Origin: Paracoccaceae bacterium
GTDB taxonomy: Bacteria; Pseudomonadota; Alphaproteobacteria; Rhodobacterales; Rhodobacteraceae
Length of the DNA stretch: 64,000 nucleotides
NCBI GenBank assembly: GCA_027489375.1
Contig: JAIXZW010000013.1
Coordinates: forward strand, 372,001 to 436,000
Direction: 5' to 3'
Shown piece by piece: positions 25,365 through 35,400 of the stretch. A model generated the notes under the pieces. The model worked only from the letters and a program-made list of their open reading frames with translations. It ran no database searches and was not told the origin of the DNA. How positions within the stretch are numbered: the stretch's first letter is position 1; every line of letters begins with the position of its first letter. The translations under genes were made by a program, and so were the position numbers.

Positions 25365-26597
25365 ATGTATGACTGGATGGTGTTGTGGGAATGGGTCGAA
25401 CTGGCCGCGCGCTGGACGCATGTGATCACGGCCATCGCGTGGATCGGGTCCAGCTTCTATTTCATCGCGCTCGACCTTGGCTTGCGGAAGTCGGCTGACC
25501 TGCCTGCGGGGGCTTATGGCGAGGAGTGGCAGGTTCACGGGGGCGGGTTCTACCATATCCAGAAATACCTTGTGGCACCCGAGCGGCTGCCGGAACACCT
25601 GATCTGGTTCAAATGGGAAAGCTATGCGACGTGGCTGTCGGGCTTTGCCATGCTGGTGCTGGTCTATTACCTCGGCTCGGACCTTTACCTGATCGACCCT
25701 GCGGTGATGGAGTTGACGACGTGGCAGGCGGTGGGGATTTCGCTCGCCTCGCTGGTGTTCGGGTGGCTGGCCTATACGACGATCTGCAAGGTCTTCGTGA
25801 ATGCGAACCAGACGGCGGTGATGGTGGCGCTGTTCGGGGTGCTGGTGGTCATGGCCTGGGGGTATACGCATGTTTTCTCGGGTCGTGCGGCGCTGATCCA
25901 TCTGGGGGCATTCACGGCGACGATCATGTCGGCCAACGTGTTCATGGTGATCATTCCGAACCAGAAGATCGTGGTGGCGGACCTGAAGGCGGGGCGCACG
26001 CCGGACCCGAAATACGGGCGGATCGCCAAGCAGCGGAGCACGCATAACAACTATCTGACGCTGCCCGTGCTGTTCCTGATGCTGTCGAACCATTACCCGC
26101 TGGTGTTCGCGACCGAGTGGAACTGGCTGATCGCCAGCCTCGTCTTCCTGATGGGGGTGACGATCCGGCATTTCTTCAACTCGCAGCACGCCGGAAAGGG
26201 AAGCCCGCATTGGACGTGGGGGGTGACGGTGATCCTGTTCCTGATCATCGCGTGGCTGTCCACCGCGCCCATGCGGCATGTGGACGAGACGGCGATGAAG
26301 GGAGAGGCGCTGGTCTATGCCTCGGCCCAAGGGTTCGACGATGTGGTGGGCATCGTTCAGGGGCGCTGTTCGATGTGCCATGCGGCGGAACCGGGGTGGG
26401 AGGGGATCGTCTGGCCGCCCAAGAACGTGGTGCTGGAGACGCCCGCGCAGATCGCGCATGAGGCGCGGCGCATCTATGTGCAGGCGGGGATCACCCATGC
26501 GATGCCGCCCGCGAACCTGAGCTATATCGAACCCGAGGAGCGGGCGAAGATCGTGGAATGGTTCCGCTCCGCGCAGGCGGGCGGGGTGGAAGGCTAG
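25365..26597 (+). CDS. puuD: Membrane urate oxidase PuuD with cytochrome c domain
   Basis: A 410-residue integral membrane enzyme that oxidises urate to 5-hydroxyisourate and passes electrons to the respiratory chain rather than to oxygen. The N-terminal DUF989-type part has about eight membrane helices (WTHVITAIAWIGSSFYFIAL, then HIQKYLVAPERLPEHLIWFK). The C-terminal part is a class I cytochrome c with CSMCH (Cys335-His339) and a distal Met in HAMPPAN. Its stop overlaps the end of the convergent RTX gene by 4 bp (CTAG). It replaces the classical uricase. Confidence 0.95.
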   Translation: MYDWMVLWEWVELAARWTHVITAIAWIGSSFYFIALDLGLRKSADLPAGAYGEEWQVHGGGFYHIQKYLVAPERLPEHLIWFKWESYATWLSGFAMLVLVYYLGSDLYLIDPAVMELTTWQAVGISLASLVFGWLAYTTICKVFVNANQTAVMVALFGVLVVMAWGYTHVFSGRAALIHLGAFTATIMSANVFMVIIPNQKIVVADLKAGRTPDPKYGRIAKQRSTHNNYLTLPVLFLMLSNHYPLVFATEWNWLIASLVFLMGVTIRHFFNSQHAGKGSPHWTWGVTVILFLIIAWLSTAPMRHVDETAMKGEALVYASAQGFDDVVGIVQGRCSMCHAAEPGWEGIVWPPKNVVLETPAQIAHEARRIYVQAGITHAMPPANLSYIEPEERAKIVEWFRSAQAGGVEG

Positions 26598-29500
26598 GGC
26601 AGCAGGATGAAATCGTCATTCGTGAGGATGACATCCACGATCTGCACCGTGGCCGGGCCGAGGGTGATGAAGGTGCTGCCGTTCGAGTCCCACAGGGTGG
26701 GCGCGGCACCGCCGGTCAGGGTGATGTGGTCTGCCCCTTGGGTAAAACCGTAGACGAGATCGGAGCCTTGGCTGCCGTTGGCGGCGAAGACGAAGGAATC
26801 GGCCCCTGCCCCGCCGAAGAGTGTGTCCTCACCGTCTCCGCCCGCAAGCTCTCCGCCATCGGCGCTGGCGTAGAGCATGTCATTGCCCGCTCCGCCGTCG
26901 AGCGTGCTTGCGCCCGAGGTGCCGAGAAGCGTTTCCGCACCGCTGCCGCCCAGCGCCGCGACCGCGCCATCGGCAAGGATGCGCAGGCCCAGCGTCAGTG
27001 CGTTGAGCGTGGCGGTCGAGGTGATGCCAACGAGGGCGAGGGCGGCGTAGCTGTCGCCGAGGATCAGGCTGCCGCCTTCGATGCGGGCGGTGGCGCGCAG
27101 GCTGTCCCAGTTCAGGCCCGCGCGTAGCGTCAGTTCGAGGTGATCGGCGTTTGCCGCGAAATCGGTGATGCGGTGCAGGCCCGCCAGGCTGAGGTCGGCA
27201 AGGAAGGTGTCGCGCCCCGCGCCGCCCGTCGCGGTGTCGTTGCCGAGGGCAAGGAGGAAGCGGTCGTCGTCGCCCCCGCCAAGGAGGCTGTCGTTGCCCG
27301 CGCCGCCCGAGAGCGTGTCGTTGCCGGTGCCCGCGTCGATGCTGTCATTTCCGCTGCCGCCGTAGAGCAGGTCTTCGCCGCCGCCGCTGGCCAGCGTGTC
27401 GTTGCCGCCGCCCGCGTCGATGATGTCGTTGCCCCAGCCGTTGCCGCGAAGGGAATCGTTCAGCGTGGACAGAAGCTCGCCGCTGTCGCTGCCGCTGCGG
27501 AGGGGGGTGTTCCATGCGGTCGAGAGCGCCTTGGCCGTGGCGAATTGTGCCAACGCCGTGGCGGGCGAGATGCCAAGCAGGACGAGGCGCGTGGTGCCGA
27601 TCAGGAAGGTGGCATCGGGAAAGCCGCTTTCGGCAGTCTGCAGCAAGTCCGCGGGCGCGAGGCCCGAGAGGTCGGCCCCTGCGAGGATGAGCCGGTCGCC
27701 CTGGGCGAAGTTGAAATCGGCGAGGGTGATTTCGCCGATGCCTTCGATGCGGAGAAGGAAGGTGTCGGCCCCCAGACCGCCTTCGGCCCATGTGCTGCCG
27801 CTTTCGTCGGCGTCGAAGCCGAGGGAGAGGTGATCCGCCCCTGCCCCGCCGTAAAGCGCGTGTTCGCCCGATGCGGTGTGCAGGGTGTCGTTGCCATCAC
27901 CGCCGTAAAGTTCGGCGTTGCCCGTGGCGGCAAGGCGGTCGTCGCCGCCTTCGCCCGTCAGGGTGTCGGTGCCCGTGGCGGCATAGAGGGCGTCGTTGCC
28001 CAAGCCGCCGCGCAGTTGATCGTTGCCGTCGCCGCCGAGCAGCACGTCATTGCCGCCTTCGGCGGTGACGAGGTCGTCGCCGTTGCGGCCATCGAGCAGG
28101 TCATCGCCTTCGCCGCCGTAGAGCGTGTCGGCGGCAAAGCTTGTCTGGCTGTCGCCCACGAAGGCACCGAGCAGCGTGTCGCGCCCCGCGCCGCCGTAGA
28201 TGAGGTTGTCATCGTCGCTGTCGGCAAGCCAGTCGTCGCCGTCCTCGCCCGTCAGGGTGTCGAAGCCGGACCCGCCGGAGAGGGTATCGGACCCCGCGCC
28301 GCCCGCGAGCGAGTCGGAGCCAGCATCGGCGGCGAGGCTGTCGTTGCCGCCTTCGCCGAGCAGGGTGTCGCCATCGGCCCCGCCGGCAAGCGTGTCGTTG
28401 CCGAGGCCCGCGACGAGGAGGTCGGACCCGAGTTCGCCGGAGAGGAGGTCGTTGCCATCGCCGCCGTAGAGCGTGTCGGCATGGCCGGGGGTGTAGGGAA
28501 GGGCGTCGTCGGCAGAGATCGTGTCGTCTCCCGCGCCGCCGTAGACGAGGTCGCGGCCCGTGCCGGACAGGATGGCATCCGCGCCTGCGCCGCCTTCGAT
28601 GCTGTCGGAGCCTGTGCCGCCGGACAGGCTGTCGTTGCCATCCTCGCCGCGCAGGGTGTCGCTTCCATCGGCGCCGTCGAGCGTGTCGTTGCCGGTCCCG
28701 CCCGAGGCGAGGTCGGAGCCGTCGCCCGCAGACAGGGTGTCGTTGCCGCCGTCGCCCGAGAGCGTGTCGTTGCCGGTTCCGGCCGTGACGGTGTCATTGC
28801 CCGCGCCGCCGAGGACGGAGTCGTGGTCGCGTTCGGTCGGCGGGGCGGTTTCGGGGCCGGAGGAGAGGAGGTCGTCGCCGTCCTCGCCCCAGAGGGTGTC
28901 GCTGCCGGTGCCTGCGTCGATGCTGTCGTGGCCGCTGCCTGCGGAGAGGGAGTCGTTGCCCGCGCCGCCGGAAAGGCTGTCGTCATCGGCTTCGCCGGAG
29001 AGGCTGTCGTTGCCGTGATCGGCCGCGAGGGTGTCGCGCCCGCTGCCGCCGCGGATCAGGTCGTTGCCGTAGCCGCCTTCGGCAAGGTCGTCGCCCGCCC
29101 CCGCTTCGACGAGGTCGGAGTCCCAGCCGCCCGCGAGCGTGTCGTTGCCCGCATCGCCGCGCAGCGTGTCGGAGCCGGTGCCGCCGTCGAGCGTGTCGTT
29201 GCCGTCGCTGCCCGCGAGCTGGTCGTTGGCCGTGCCGCCTTCGAGGGTGTCGTTGCCCGTGCCGCCCGAGAGCGAGTCGTTGCCGGCCCCGCCCGAGAGC
29301 GCGTCTTCGTCGCCGTCGCCGGAAAGCGTGTCGTTGCCGGTGTCGCCGGAAAGGGTGTCGTTGCCCCAGCCCGCGGTCTGGCTGTCGTTGCCCGGGGTGC
29401 CGCCGTAGCTTTGCGCCGAGGCGAATTCGAACTGCGCAAGGGTCAGCGGAACGGTGTAGCCGAGGAGAGTGACGAGGGTTCCGTTCACCACAAGCGTGGT

Positions 29501-31078
29501 GCGGTCGGTCAGGGTGGTGATGGCAAAGGTGGACAGGTCCGGCGGGGCCGGAAGGTCGGCGATATAGGCGCGCAGGCGGTCGCCTGTGGCGAAGCCCTGG
29601 ATGGAGAGTTCCGTTTCGAGGCCCGAGCGGCCGATCACGAAGGTATCGCTTCCCGCCCCGCCGATGAGCAACGCGCCTGCGGCAAGGGCTGTCAGGGTGT
29701 CGTTGCCGTCGCCGCCGTCCAGCGTCGCATCGGCGGCGAGGGCTGTCAGCACGTCGGCTCCGGCCCCTCCGGCAAGGGATGCGCCGGTTGCGGTGGAAAG
29801 CAGCGTGTCATTGCCCGCATCGCCAAAGGCCAGCGCCCCGCCAAGGAGGAGATCGTTGCCATCGCCGCCCCGCAGGCTGTCGGGGTCGGTGGCGGAAAGC
29901 GTGTCGTCGCCGGTTCCGCCGAGCAGCAAATCCGTCCCGTCCTCGCCGTCGAGACTGTCGTTGCCGGTGCCGCCGTCGAGCGTATCGGCATGCCCGCCGC
30001 CGAAGAGCGTATCGGCTGCGTCATTGCCCGACAGGCTGTCGGCCCCGTCACCGCCATAGGCGATGTCGTTGCCCGAGCCTGCGGCAAGCGTGTCGGTGTC
30101 GGCATCGCCGGAAAGCCGGTCGTTGCCATCGGAACCTGACAGGCTGTCGGCCCCGTCGCCGCCAAAAAGGCTGTCGTTTCCGCTGCCGCCGTCGAGCAGG
30201 TCGTCGCCGTCTGCGGGGGTGGTGGCGGTGTCGCTGCCGTAGAGCAGGTCATCCCCCGCATCGCCGCGCAGGCTGTCGTTGCCGCCATCGCCGCCGAGGG
30301 TGTCGGCCCCTGCCCCGCCAAAGGCGGTATCGCCGCCGAGTCCGCCCGAAAGCCGGTCATCGCCGTCGCCACCGTCGAGCTGGTCTGCGCCCTGTTCGCC
30401 CAGAAGACGGTCATTGCCGGTTTCGCCGCGCAAGAGGTCGCCGCCATCGCCACCGGACAGAAGGTCATCCAGAAACCCGCCGAGGAGGGTATCGTTTTCC
30501 GAGCCGCCGAGCAGCGTGTCGTCGCCGTCGCCGCCTTCGAGGCTGTCCGCCCCCTGCCCGCCTTCGATGCTGTCGGTGCCCGCATCGCCGCGCAGCGTGT
30601 CGGCACCGTCGCCGCCGGAGAGCCGGTCGTTTCCAAGGCCGCCTTCGATCAGGTCTTCGTCAAGGCCACCTGCGGCGGTGTCGTCGCCTTCGTTGCCGCG
30701 CAAGGTATCCTTGCCGGTGCCGCCGCCGAGGCTGTCGTTGCCGAGGCCCGCTTCGAGCGTGTCGTTCCCCGCATCGCCGGAAAGCGTGTCATCGGCGGCA
30801 CCGGACTGCAACAGATCGTTGCCCCAGCCGCCGAAGAGCAGGTCCATGCCCAAGGCGCCGAGCAGCGTGTCGTTATCACCCGTCTGCGACAGCGGATCGT
30901 CGCCATAGAGCGTGTCGTCGCCATCCTGTCCGCCGAGGCTGTCACGCCCCTCGCCGCCGATGAGGCTGTCGCCGCCCGCCGCGCCGAGCAGTGTGTCGTT
31001 GCCCGCCAGACCGTCAAGGATGCCGCCGCCGCTGCCGGGCAGCAGGGTGAGCAGGTCATTGTTCGCCGTGGCCGCCAT
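26594..31078 (-). CDS. Giant RTX calcium-binding protein, about 1494 residues
   Basis: Predicted secreted protein made mainly of glycine/aspartate nonapeptides of the GGxGxDxLx type, which fold as calcium-bound parallel beta rolls. Non-repeat beta segments interrupt the rolls at about residues 485-560, 1105-1200 and 1290-1365 (TDFAANADHLELTLRAG, then ARIEGGSLILGDSY). A final segment from about 1440 ends DDFILLP, a plausible uncleaved C-terminal type I secretion signal. The ATG at 31078 has AGGAAAAG upstream; one 15 codons earlier does not. No adhesin or enzyme domain is recognised, and no type I secretion genes are in the window. Confidence 0.88.
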   Translation of the reverse strand: MAATANNDLLTLLPGSGGGILDGLAGNDTLLGAAGGDSLIGGEGRDSLGGQDGDDTLYGDDPLSQTGDNDTLLGALGMDLLFGGWGNDLLQSGAADDTLSGDAGNDTLEAGLGNDSLGGGTGKDTLRGNEGDDTAAGGLDEDLIEGGLGNDRLSGGDGADTLRGDAGTDSIEGGQGADSLEGGDGDDTLLGGSENDTLLGGFLDDLLSGGDGGDLLRGETGNDRLLGEQGADQLDGGDGDDRLSGGLGGDTAFGGAGADTLGGDGGNDSLRGDAGDDLLYGSDTATTPADGDDLLDGGSGNDSLFGGDGADSLSGSDGNDRLSGDADTDTLAAGSGNDIAYGGDGADSLSGNDAADTLFGGGHADTLDGGTGNDSLDGEDGTDLLLGGTGDDTLSATDPDSLRGGDGNDLLLGGALAFGDAGNDTLLSTATGASLAGGAGADVLTALAADATLDGGDGNDTLTALAAGALLIGGAGSDTFVIGRSGLETELSIQGFATGDRLRAYIADLPAPPDLSTFAITTLTDRTTLVVNGTLVTLLGYTVPLTLAQFEFASAQSYGGTPGNDSQTAGWGNDTLSGDTGNDTLSGDGDEDALSGGAGNDSLSGGTGNDTLEGGTANDQLAGSDGNDTLDGGTGSDTLRGDAGNDTLAGGWDSDLVEAGAGDDLAEGGYGNDLIRGGSGRDTLAADHGNDSLSGEADDDSLSGGAGNDSLSAGSGHDSIDAGTGSDTLWGEDGDDLLSSGPETAPPTERDHDSVLGGAGNDTVTAGTGNDTLSGDGGNDTLSAGDGSDLASGGTGNDTLDGADGSDTLRGEDGNDSLSGGTGSDSIEGGAGADAILSGTGRDLVYGGAGDDTISADDALPYTPGHADTLYGGDGNDLLSGELGSDLLVAGLGNDTLAGGADGDTLLGEGGNDSLAADAGSDSLAGGAGSDTLSGGSGFDTLTGEDGDDWLADSDDDNLIYGGAGRDTLLGAFVGDSQTSFAADTLYGGEGDDLLDGRNGDDLVTAEGGNDVLLGGDGNDQLRGGLGNDALYAATGTDTLTGEGGDDRLAATGNAELYGGDGNDTLHTASGEHALYGGAGADHLSLGFDADESGSTWAEGGLGADTFLLRIEGIGEITLADFNFAQGDRLILAGADLSGLAPADLLQTAESGFPDATFLIGTTRLVLLGISPATALAQFATAKALSTAWNTPLRSGSDSGELLSTLNDSLRGNGWGNDIIDAGGGNDTLASGGGEDLLYGGSGNDSIDAGTGNDTLSGGAGNDSLLGGGDDDRFLLALGNDTATGGAGRDTFLADLSLAGLHRITDFAANADHLELTLRAGLNWDSLRATARIEGGSLILGDSYAALALVGITSTATLNALTLGLRILADGAVAALGGSGAETLLGTSGASTLDGGAGNDMLYASADGGELAGGDGEDTLFGGAGADSFVFAANGSQGSDLVYGFTQGADHITLTGGAAPTLWDSNGSTFITLGPATVQIVDVILTNDDFILLP

Positions 31079-31233
31079 CGCGTCTTTTCCTGACAGCGGA
31101 AAGCCCGCGCGCGGCGCGGTCACGGTCTGGCAGTGCGGAACGCTGACCGTTCAAATAACTTTCCCGATACCTGATGCAAATGGGCGCGCAGGGTCAGGAT
31201 AGGCAGGTGTGGTTAATGAAGGATTAACATCCC

Positions 31234-32265
31234 TTAGTTTCGTGCGTAGCTGCGCGTTCCGTCGATGCGGTCGCGCTCGCCCGCGGCGAAGCGCCATTCG
31301 GTGATCTGGCGATAGACCTCGCCCCTGTCGAGTTCGATGGAGGGGAACCCCGCGTGGTTCGGGGCGTCGGGCCAGTTCTGCGCCTCGATCGCAAGGCCTT
31401 CGTAGGCGCCGCCTTCGGGGCGGCGGGCATCGCGGGCGTCATAGACCTGCACGGCGGGTTCGGTGGTGGCGACGCGCATGGTTACGCCGCTGCGCCCCGT
31501 GAGGGTCAGCACCTCGCGCAGGGGTTGACGGGTTTCGGACAGGCAGTAGCAGGTGTCGAAATCCGGCGCGCCGGGGGAGATGCGGCGGGTTTCGTTGAAA
31601 TCCATCCCGCTGCCCGCGACGGGGCGGATTTCGCCGGTCGGCGTGAAATCGGGGGTGGCGGGAAGGTAGCGGTCGGCGGCAACACGGAGGTGGTGGCCTG
31701 CGTAATTCTCGGTTCCGTCGAGGTTCCAGTAGCTGTGGTTGGCAAAGTTCACGAGCGTGGCGCGGTCGGTCGTCACGGTCAGGTCGAGCCGGAGCGTGGC
31801 GCGGTCCTCGACCGTGTATTGTGCGGTGACGCGGCGGTTGCCGGGAAAGCCGCCTTCGCCATCGGGCAGGTCAAGGCGCAGGGTGCAGGCGCGTTCGGAC
31901 ACCTCGGCAAGGGTCCAGACCTTGAGATGCGTGCCGGATGCGCCGCTGTGCAGGCAGTGGCGGTTGTTGAAGTTCACCTCGAAGCGGTGCGGCTGTCCGG
32001 CGATCATCGCCTTGGCGTCGGTCAGGCGGTTGACCACGGGGCCGATGAGCGAGCCGTGGTAGCGCATGTCGCCTTCGTAATCGGAAAGGCGGCCGGAGCC
32101 GAGGGTGAGGTTGCGGTCGATGCCGGCGAGCCAGACACCCTGAAGCACGGCCCCCCATGTCAGGAGCGATACCGTCAAGTCACCGTGACCCAGCGTGATG
32201 CGGCTTACGGCGCGCCCCTGTGCTGTCGCGCCAAAGGGCGCGATACCGATCTGTTTTCTTGTCAT
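31234..32265 (-). CDS. galM: Aldose 1-epimerase (galactose mutarotase)
   Basis: A 343-residue protein that interconverts alpha and beta anomers of hexoses. It shows the family residues NRLTDAKAMIAGQPHRFEVN, then HCLHSG with the first active-site histidine, FANHSYWNLDG with the second, and a C-terminal EAQNWPDAPNHAGFPSI containing the catalytic glutamate-side region. I use the inner ATG (MTRKQIGIAPFG) rather than one 19 codons upstream. It lies between the two RTX genes on the same strand. No signal peptide is seen, so it is probably cytoplasmic and unrelated to the RTX proteins. Confidence 0.9.
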   Translation of the reverse strand: MTRKQIGIAPFGATAQGRAVSRITLGHGDLTVSLLTWGAVLQGVWLAGIDRNLTLGSGRLSDYEGDMRYHGSLIGPVVNRLTDAKAMIAGQPHRFEVNFNNRHCLHSGASGTHLKVWTLAEVSERACTLRLDLPDGEGGFPGNRRVTAQYTVEDRATLRLDLTVTTDRATLVNFANHSYWNLDGTENYAGHHLRVAADRYLPATPDFTPTGEIRPVAGSGMDFNETRRISPGAPDFDTCYCLSETRQPLREVLTLTGRSGVTMRVATTEPAVQVYDARDARRPEGGAYEGLAIEAQNWPDAPNHAGFPSIELDRGEVYRQITEWRFAAGERDRIDGTRSYARN

Positions 32266-32371
32266 CCCACCATTCCACACAATCCCCCGCCAAGTGGTGA
32301 CTTGCGGGGGGCTTGCGGTCAAGGCTTCGGCACATGGCGGGGAACGCGGGGCGTCCCGCTATGGCAGGCGT

Positions 32372-32401
32372 GCCACCGCCCCTGTTGCAAGGGGCGGTGG
32401 C
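32372..32401 (-). terminator. Strong hairpin after the second RTX gene
   Basis: GCCACCGCCCC and GGGGCGGTGGC form a perfect 11-bp stem with an 8-base loop, 10 bases beyond the stop of the large RTX gene on the minus strand. There is no U-tract, so it may stabilise the mRNA end instead of terminating alone. Confidence 0.5.
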
Positions 32402-32410
32402 GTATCGCGG

Positions 32411-35400
32411 TCAGAGATCCAGGATCGTAACGTAGTCAGCCGGATCGCCGACGAAGTTGGCCAATGTGATGACGAAGTCCGGGTTGAAGGTCAGGATGGT
32501 ATCCGTCCCGACAACAGCAGAAGTGAAATCCCCATCGCCGGTCACGTAGATCGTGTCTTCGGCACCGTTGAAGTTCACGATGCGGTCGGAACCTGTCGGT
32601 TCGCCATCGCTGAAGTTGAAGTTGAAGTAGTCCGCGCCGGCTCCGCCGTCGAGCGTGTCGTCGCCGACGCTGCCTTCAAGCGAGTCCGCGCCATTGCCAC
32701 CCGACAGGGAGTCGTTTCCGCCATCGCCGATCAGCATGTTGTCGGAGGTGTTCCCCGTCAGGGTGTCGTTGCCGAAGTTGCCGATAAGACCCTCGAATCC
32801 TTCGATATAGGTCGTGCCGGTGGGCGTTGTGTAGGTCCCGAAGTCCGAGAACGTTATGTTCACGCCGGTGGCGTTGGGTTCGATCACCACGCTTGCATTG
32901 CCGTCATAGTCGTAGATCACGTCGGTCTTGAACCAGCCGAACAGGTCGATGCCATCGCCGCCGTAGAGGGTGTTGTTGCCACCCGCTGCGACCATGATGT
33001 CGTCGCCTGCACCGCCATAGGCGATGTTGGTGTTGCCCGAGACGGCCATCACATCCTTGCCAGTCCCGCCATAAAGCGTGTCTTGCCCGTCGGCGGTGAC
33101 ATAGCTGCCATCGTCATCGGCAAAGTAGGTCTTGGCGCCCGCACCCGCGACATCGATGAAGAGGCCGTTTTCGGGGTCGGGGCTGAAGGCGAGCTGGGTG
33201 AGGATGATGTTCGACGTGAGGTCTTCGGGATTGTAATTCCCCGCCACGGCAATGGTGCGGTAGTCGAAGTGGATATAGGTGACTTCGAATCCGTTTTCGT
33301 AACCCCAATCCAGCCAGACATCCTCGGCCGCGGTGCCGGTCGTGACGTGGATCGTGTCATCCAAGGTGAAATCGAGGAACACATCGAGATCGCCGCCGAA
33401 GCGGGCATCGTCGGTCACGAGGAAGACATCGTTTCCGACGCCGCCGTAGATCGTATCCCAGTTCACGCCGCCGGCGATGGTGTCGGCATCGTCACCGCCA
33501 TAGATCCTGTCGGACCCGCCGCCGGATGTGATCGAATCCGCGCCCTCTTCGCCATAGATGTCTTCGCGCCCGCTGCCACCATTGATGGTGTCAGCGGTTG
33601 CCGTGCCGAGGATGTCCACGTCTGCCCAGTTGAGCGCCGCCAGCGAGGTTACGCCGGTCAGCACGACCGAAGAGTAGCTGTCACCGATCACCACCGCGCC
33701 GCCTTCGATCCGTGCGATGGAATCGAGGGTGGTGCCTGCCTGCAGGGTGAGGTTCAGCCAATCCATCGTCGTGCTGTAATCGGCGATGGTGGTGCGCCCT
33801 TCGAGGCGGAGATCGACCTTGAATTCGTCAGACCCCTGGCCGCCGGTGAGGGAGTCGTTCCCGCCGCCGCCTTGAATGAGGTCATCGCCATTGCCACCGA
33901 GAATTGTGTCATTGCCGGTGCCGCCATCAAGCCAGTCATCGTTGCCGCCGCCATCGAGCGAGTCGTTGCCGGTGCCGCCGTAGATGGCATCGGACCCCAT
34001 CGCGCCGGTCAGCTTGTCGTTGCCCGCGCTTCCGACAAGTTCGACGCCGCCCCAGCCGTTGGAATGGACCCCTGCGGTCAGGCTATCGTCGCCCTCGGTT
34101 CCGATGATTTCGTCACCGTCGGCGAAGATGATCTTCGTCTTGAGGGCAGCCACATCCGCCAAGGTCAGGCCGACCAGTTCGGCATAGGTGGACCCTTCAT
34201 AGGTGATGATGAGGCCTTCTTCGTCCTCCTCGAAGGTAAGGTCGTTGACGCTCAGCTCACTATTATAGGTGAAGTTGGTAAAGCGCAGGACCAGTTTGTC
34301 GCCCTGTGCGAGGCTGAAGTCTTCGATGGTGGGGGCGGCGGCAAAGTTGGACTCGGTGACGATCGTGTCGGCCCCCAGCCCGCCCGCAATGGTCATGTCG
34401 CTGTCTGCGACGGCGAAGATCACGTCGCTGCCAGCGCCACCATAGGCCGCGACATCGCCGCTGGGCCCGCCATTGCCGGTGTAGATGGTGTCGTTGCCAT
34501 CGCCGCCCAGAAGCACCGCGGAGCCGTAGGCGTAGATCTGGTCGTCACCCGCGCCACCGGCGAGGGTTCCGGTCGACCAGTAATCGTCAAGGTAGAGCAG
34601 GTCGCTGCCCAAGCCGCCGTCAACGCTGCCGTCACCAACAAGGAAGACGCGGTCGTTGCCGCCGCCCGCGTCGACAAAGGCGTCGCCATTGGTCGAGACA
34701 TGATCGCCGCCGTCACCGCCGTAGATCACCTCGGACACGCTTTGCCACGAACCGAAGATCGTGTCGTTGCCCAAGCCGCCGTAGAAGATGTTGGTGCCCG
34801 CCCAGTCATCGAGGACGTCGTCGCCGTCGCCGCCCTGAAGCTCGTCGTCGCCCTCTTCGCCCTGAAGCTTGTCGTTTCCGGCGTCGCCATTGAGCGTGTC
34901 GCCATCCGTTCCGCCGCGCAGCGTATCGTTGCCGGTGCCGCCGTTGAGTGCATCGGAACCGTCATTGCCGTCGAGCGAGTCGTTGCCGGCATCGCCGAAC
35001 ACGCGGTCGCTGCCGTATACCGCTTGCACGGTATCGTCGCCATCGCCGCCCGAAATCGTGTCGGCTGCGCCGTCGGTCGAGTCGCTGCCGAACCAGTCGC
35101 CCTTGAGCGAGTCGTTGCCGCCCGCGCCGATCAGCAGGTCGCGGTTCGCGCCGCCGTAAAGTTCATCGGCCCCGTCGCCGCCATCGACCGTGTCGATCCC
35201 GAATTCACCGTTGATGGTGTCATTCCCGCCTTCGCCCTTGAGCGAGTCGAAGCCGTCTTCACCATTGACGAAGTCATCGCCAAGGCCGCCGTTGGCATTG
35301 TCGTTGCCCTGACCGGCCTCGATATCGTCATTGCCCGCTTCACCGAGGATGGTGTCGCTGCCGGAGCCGCCGCGGATCAGGTCGTTGCCGTTTCCGCCCG

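Noticed and set aside
27140..30139. Open frame of about 999 codons on the plus strand, opposite the first RTX gene
   Set aside because: Same antisense effect of RTX repeat codons; no ribosome site and no recognisable domain.
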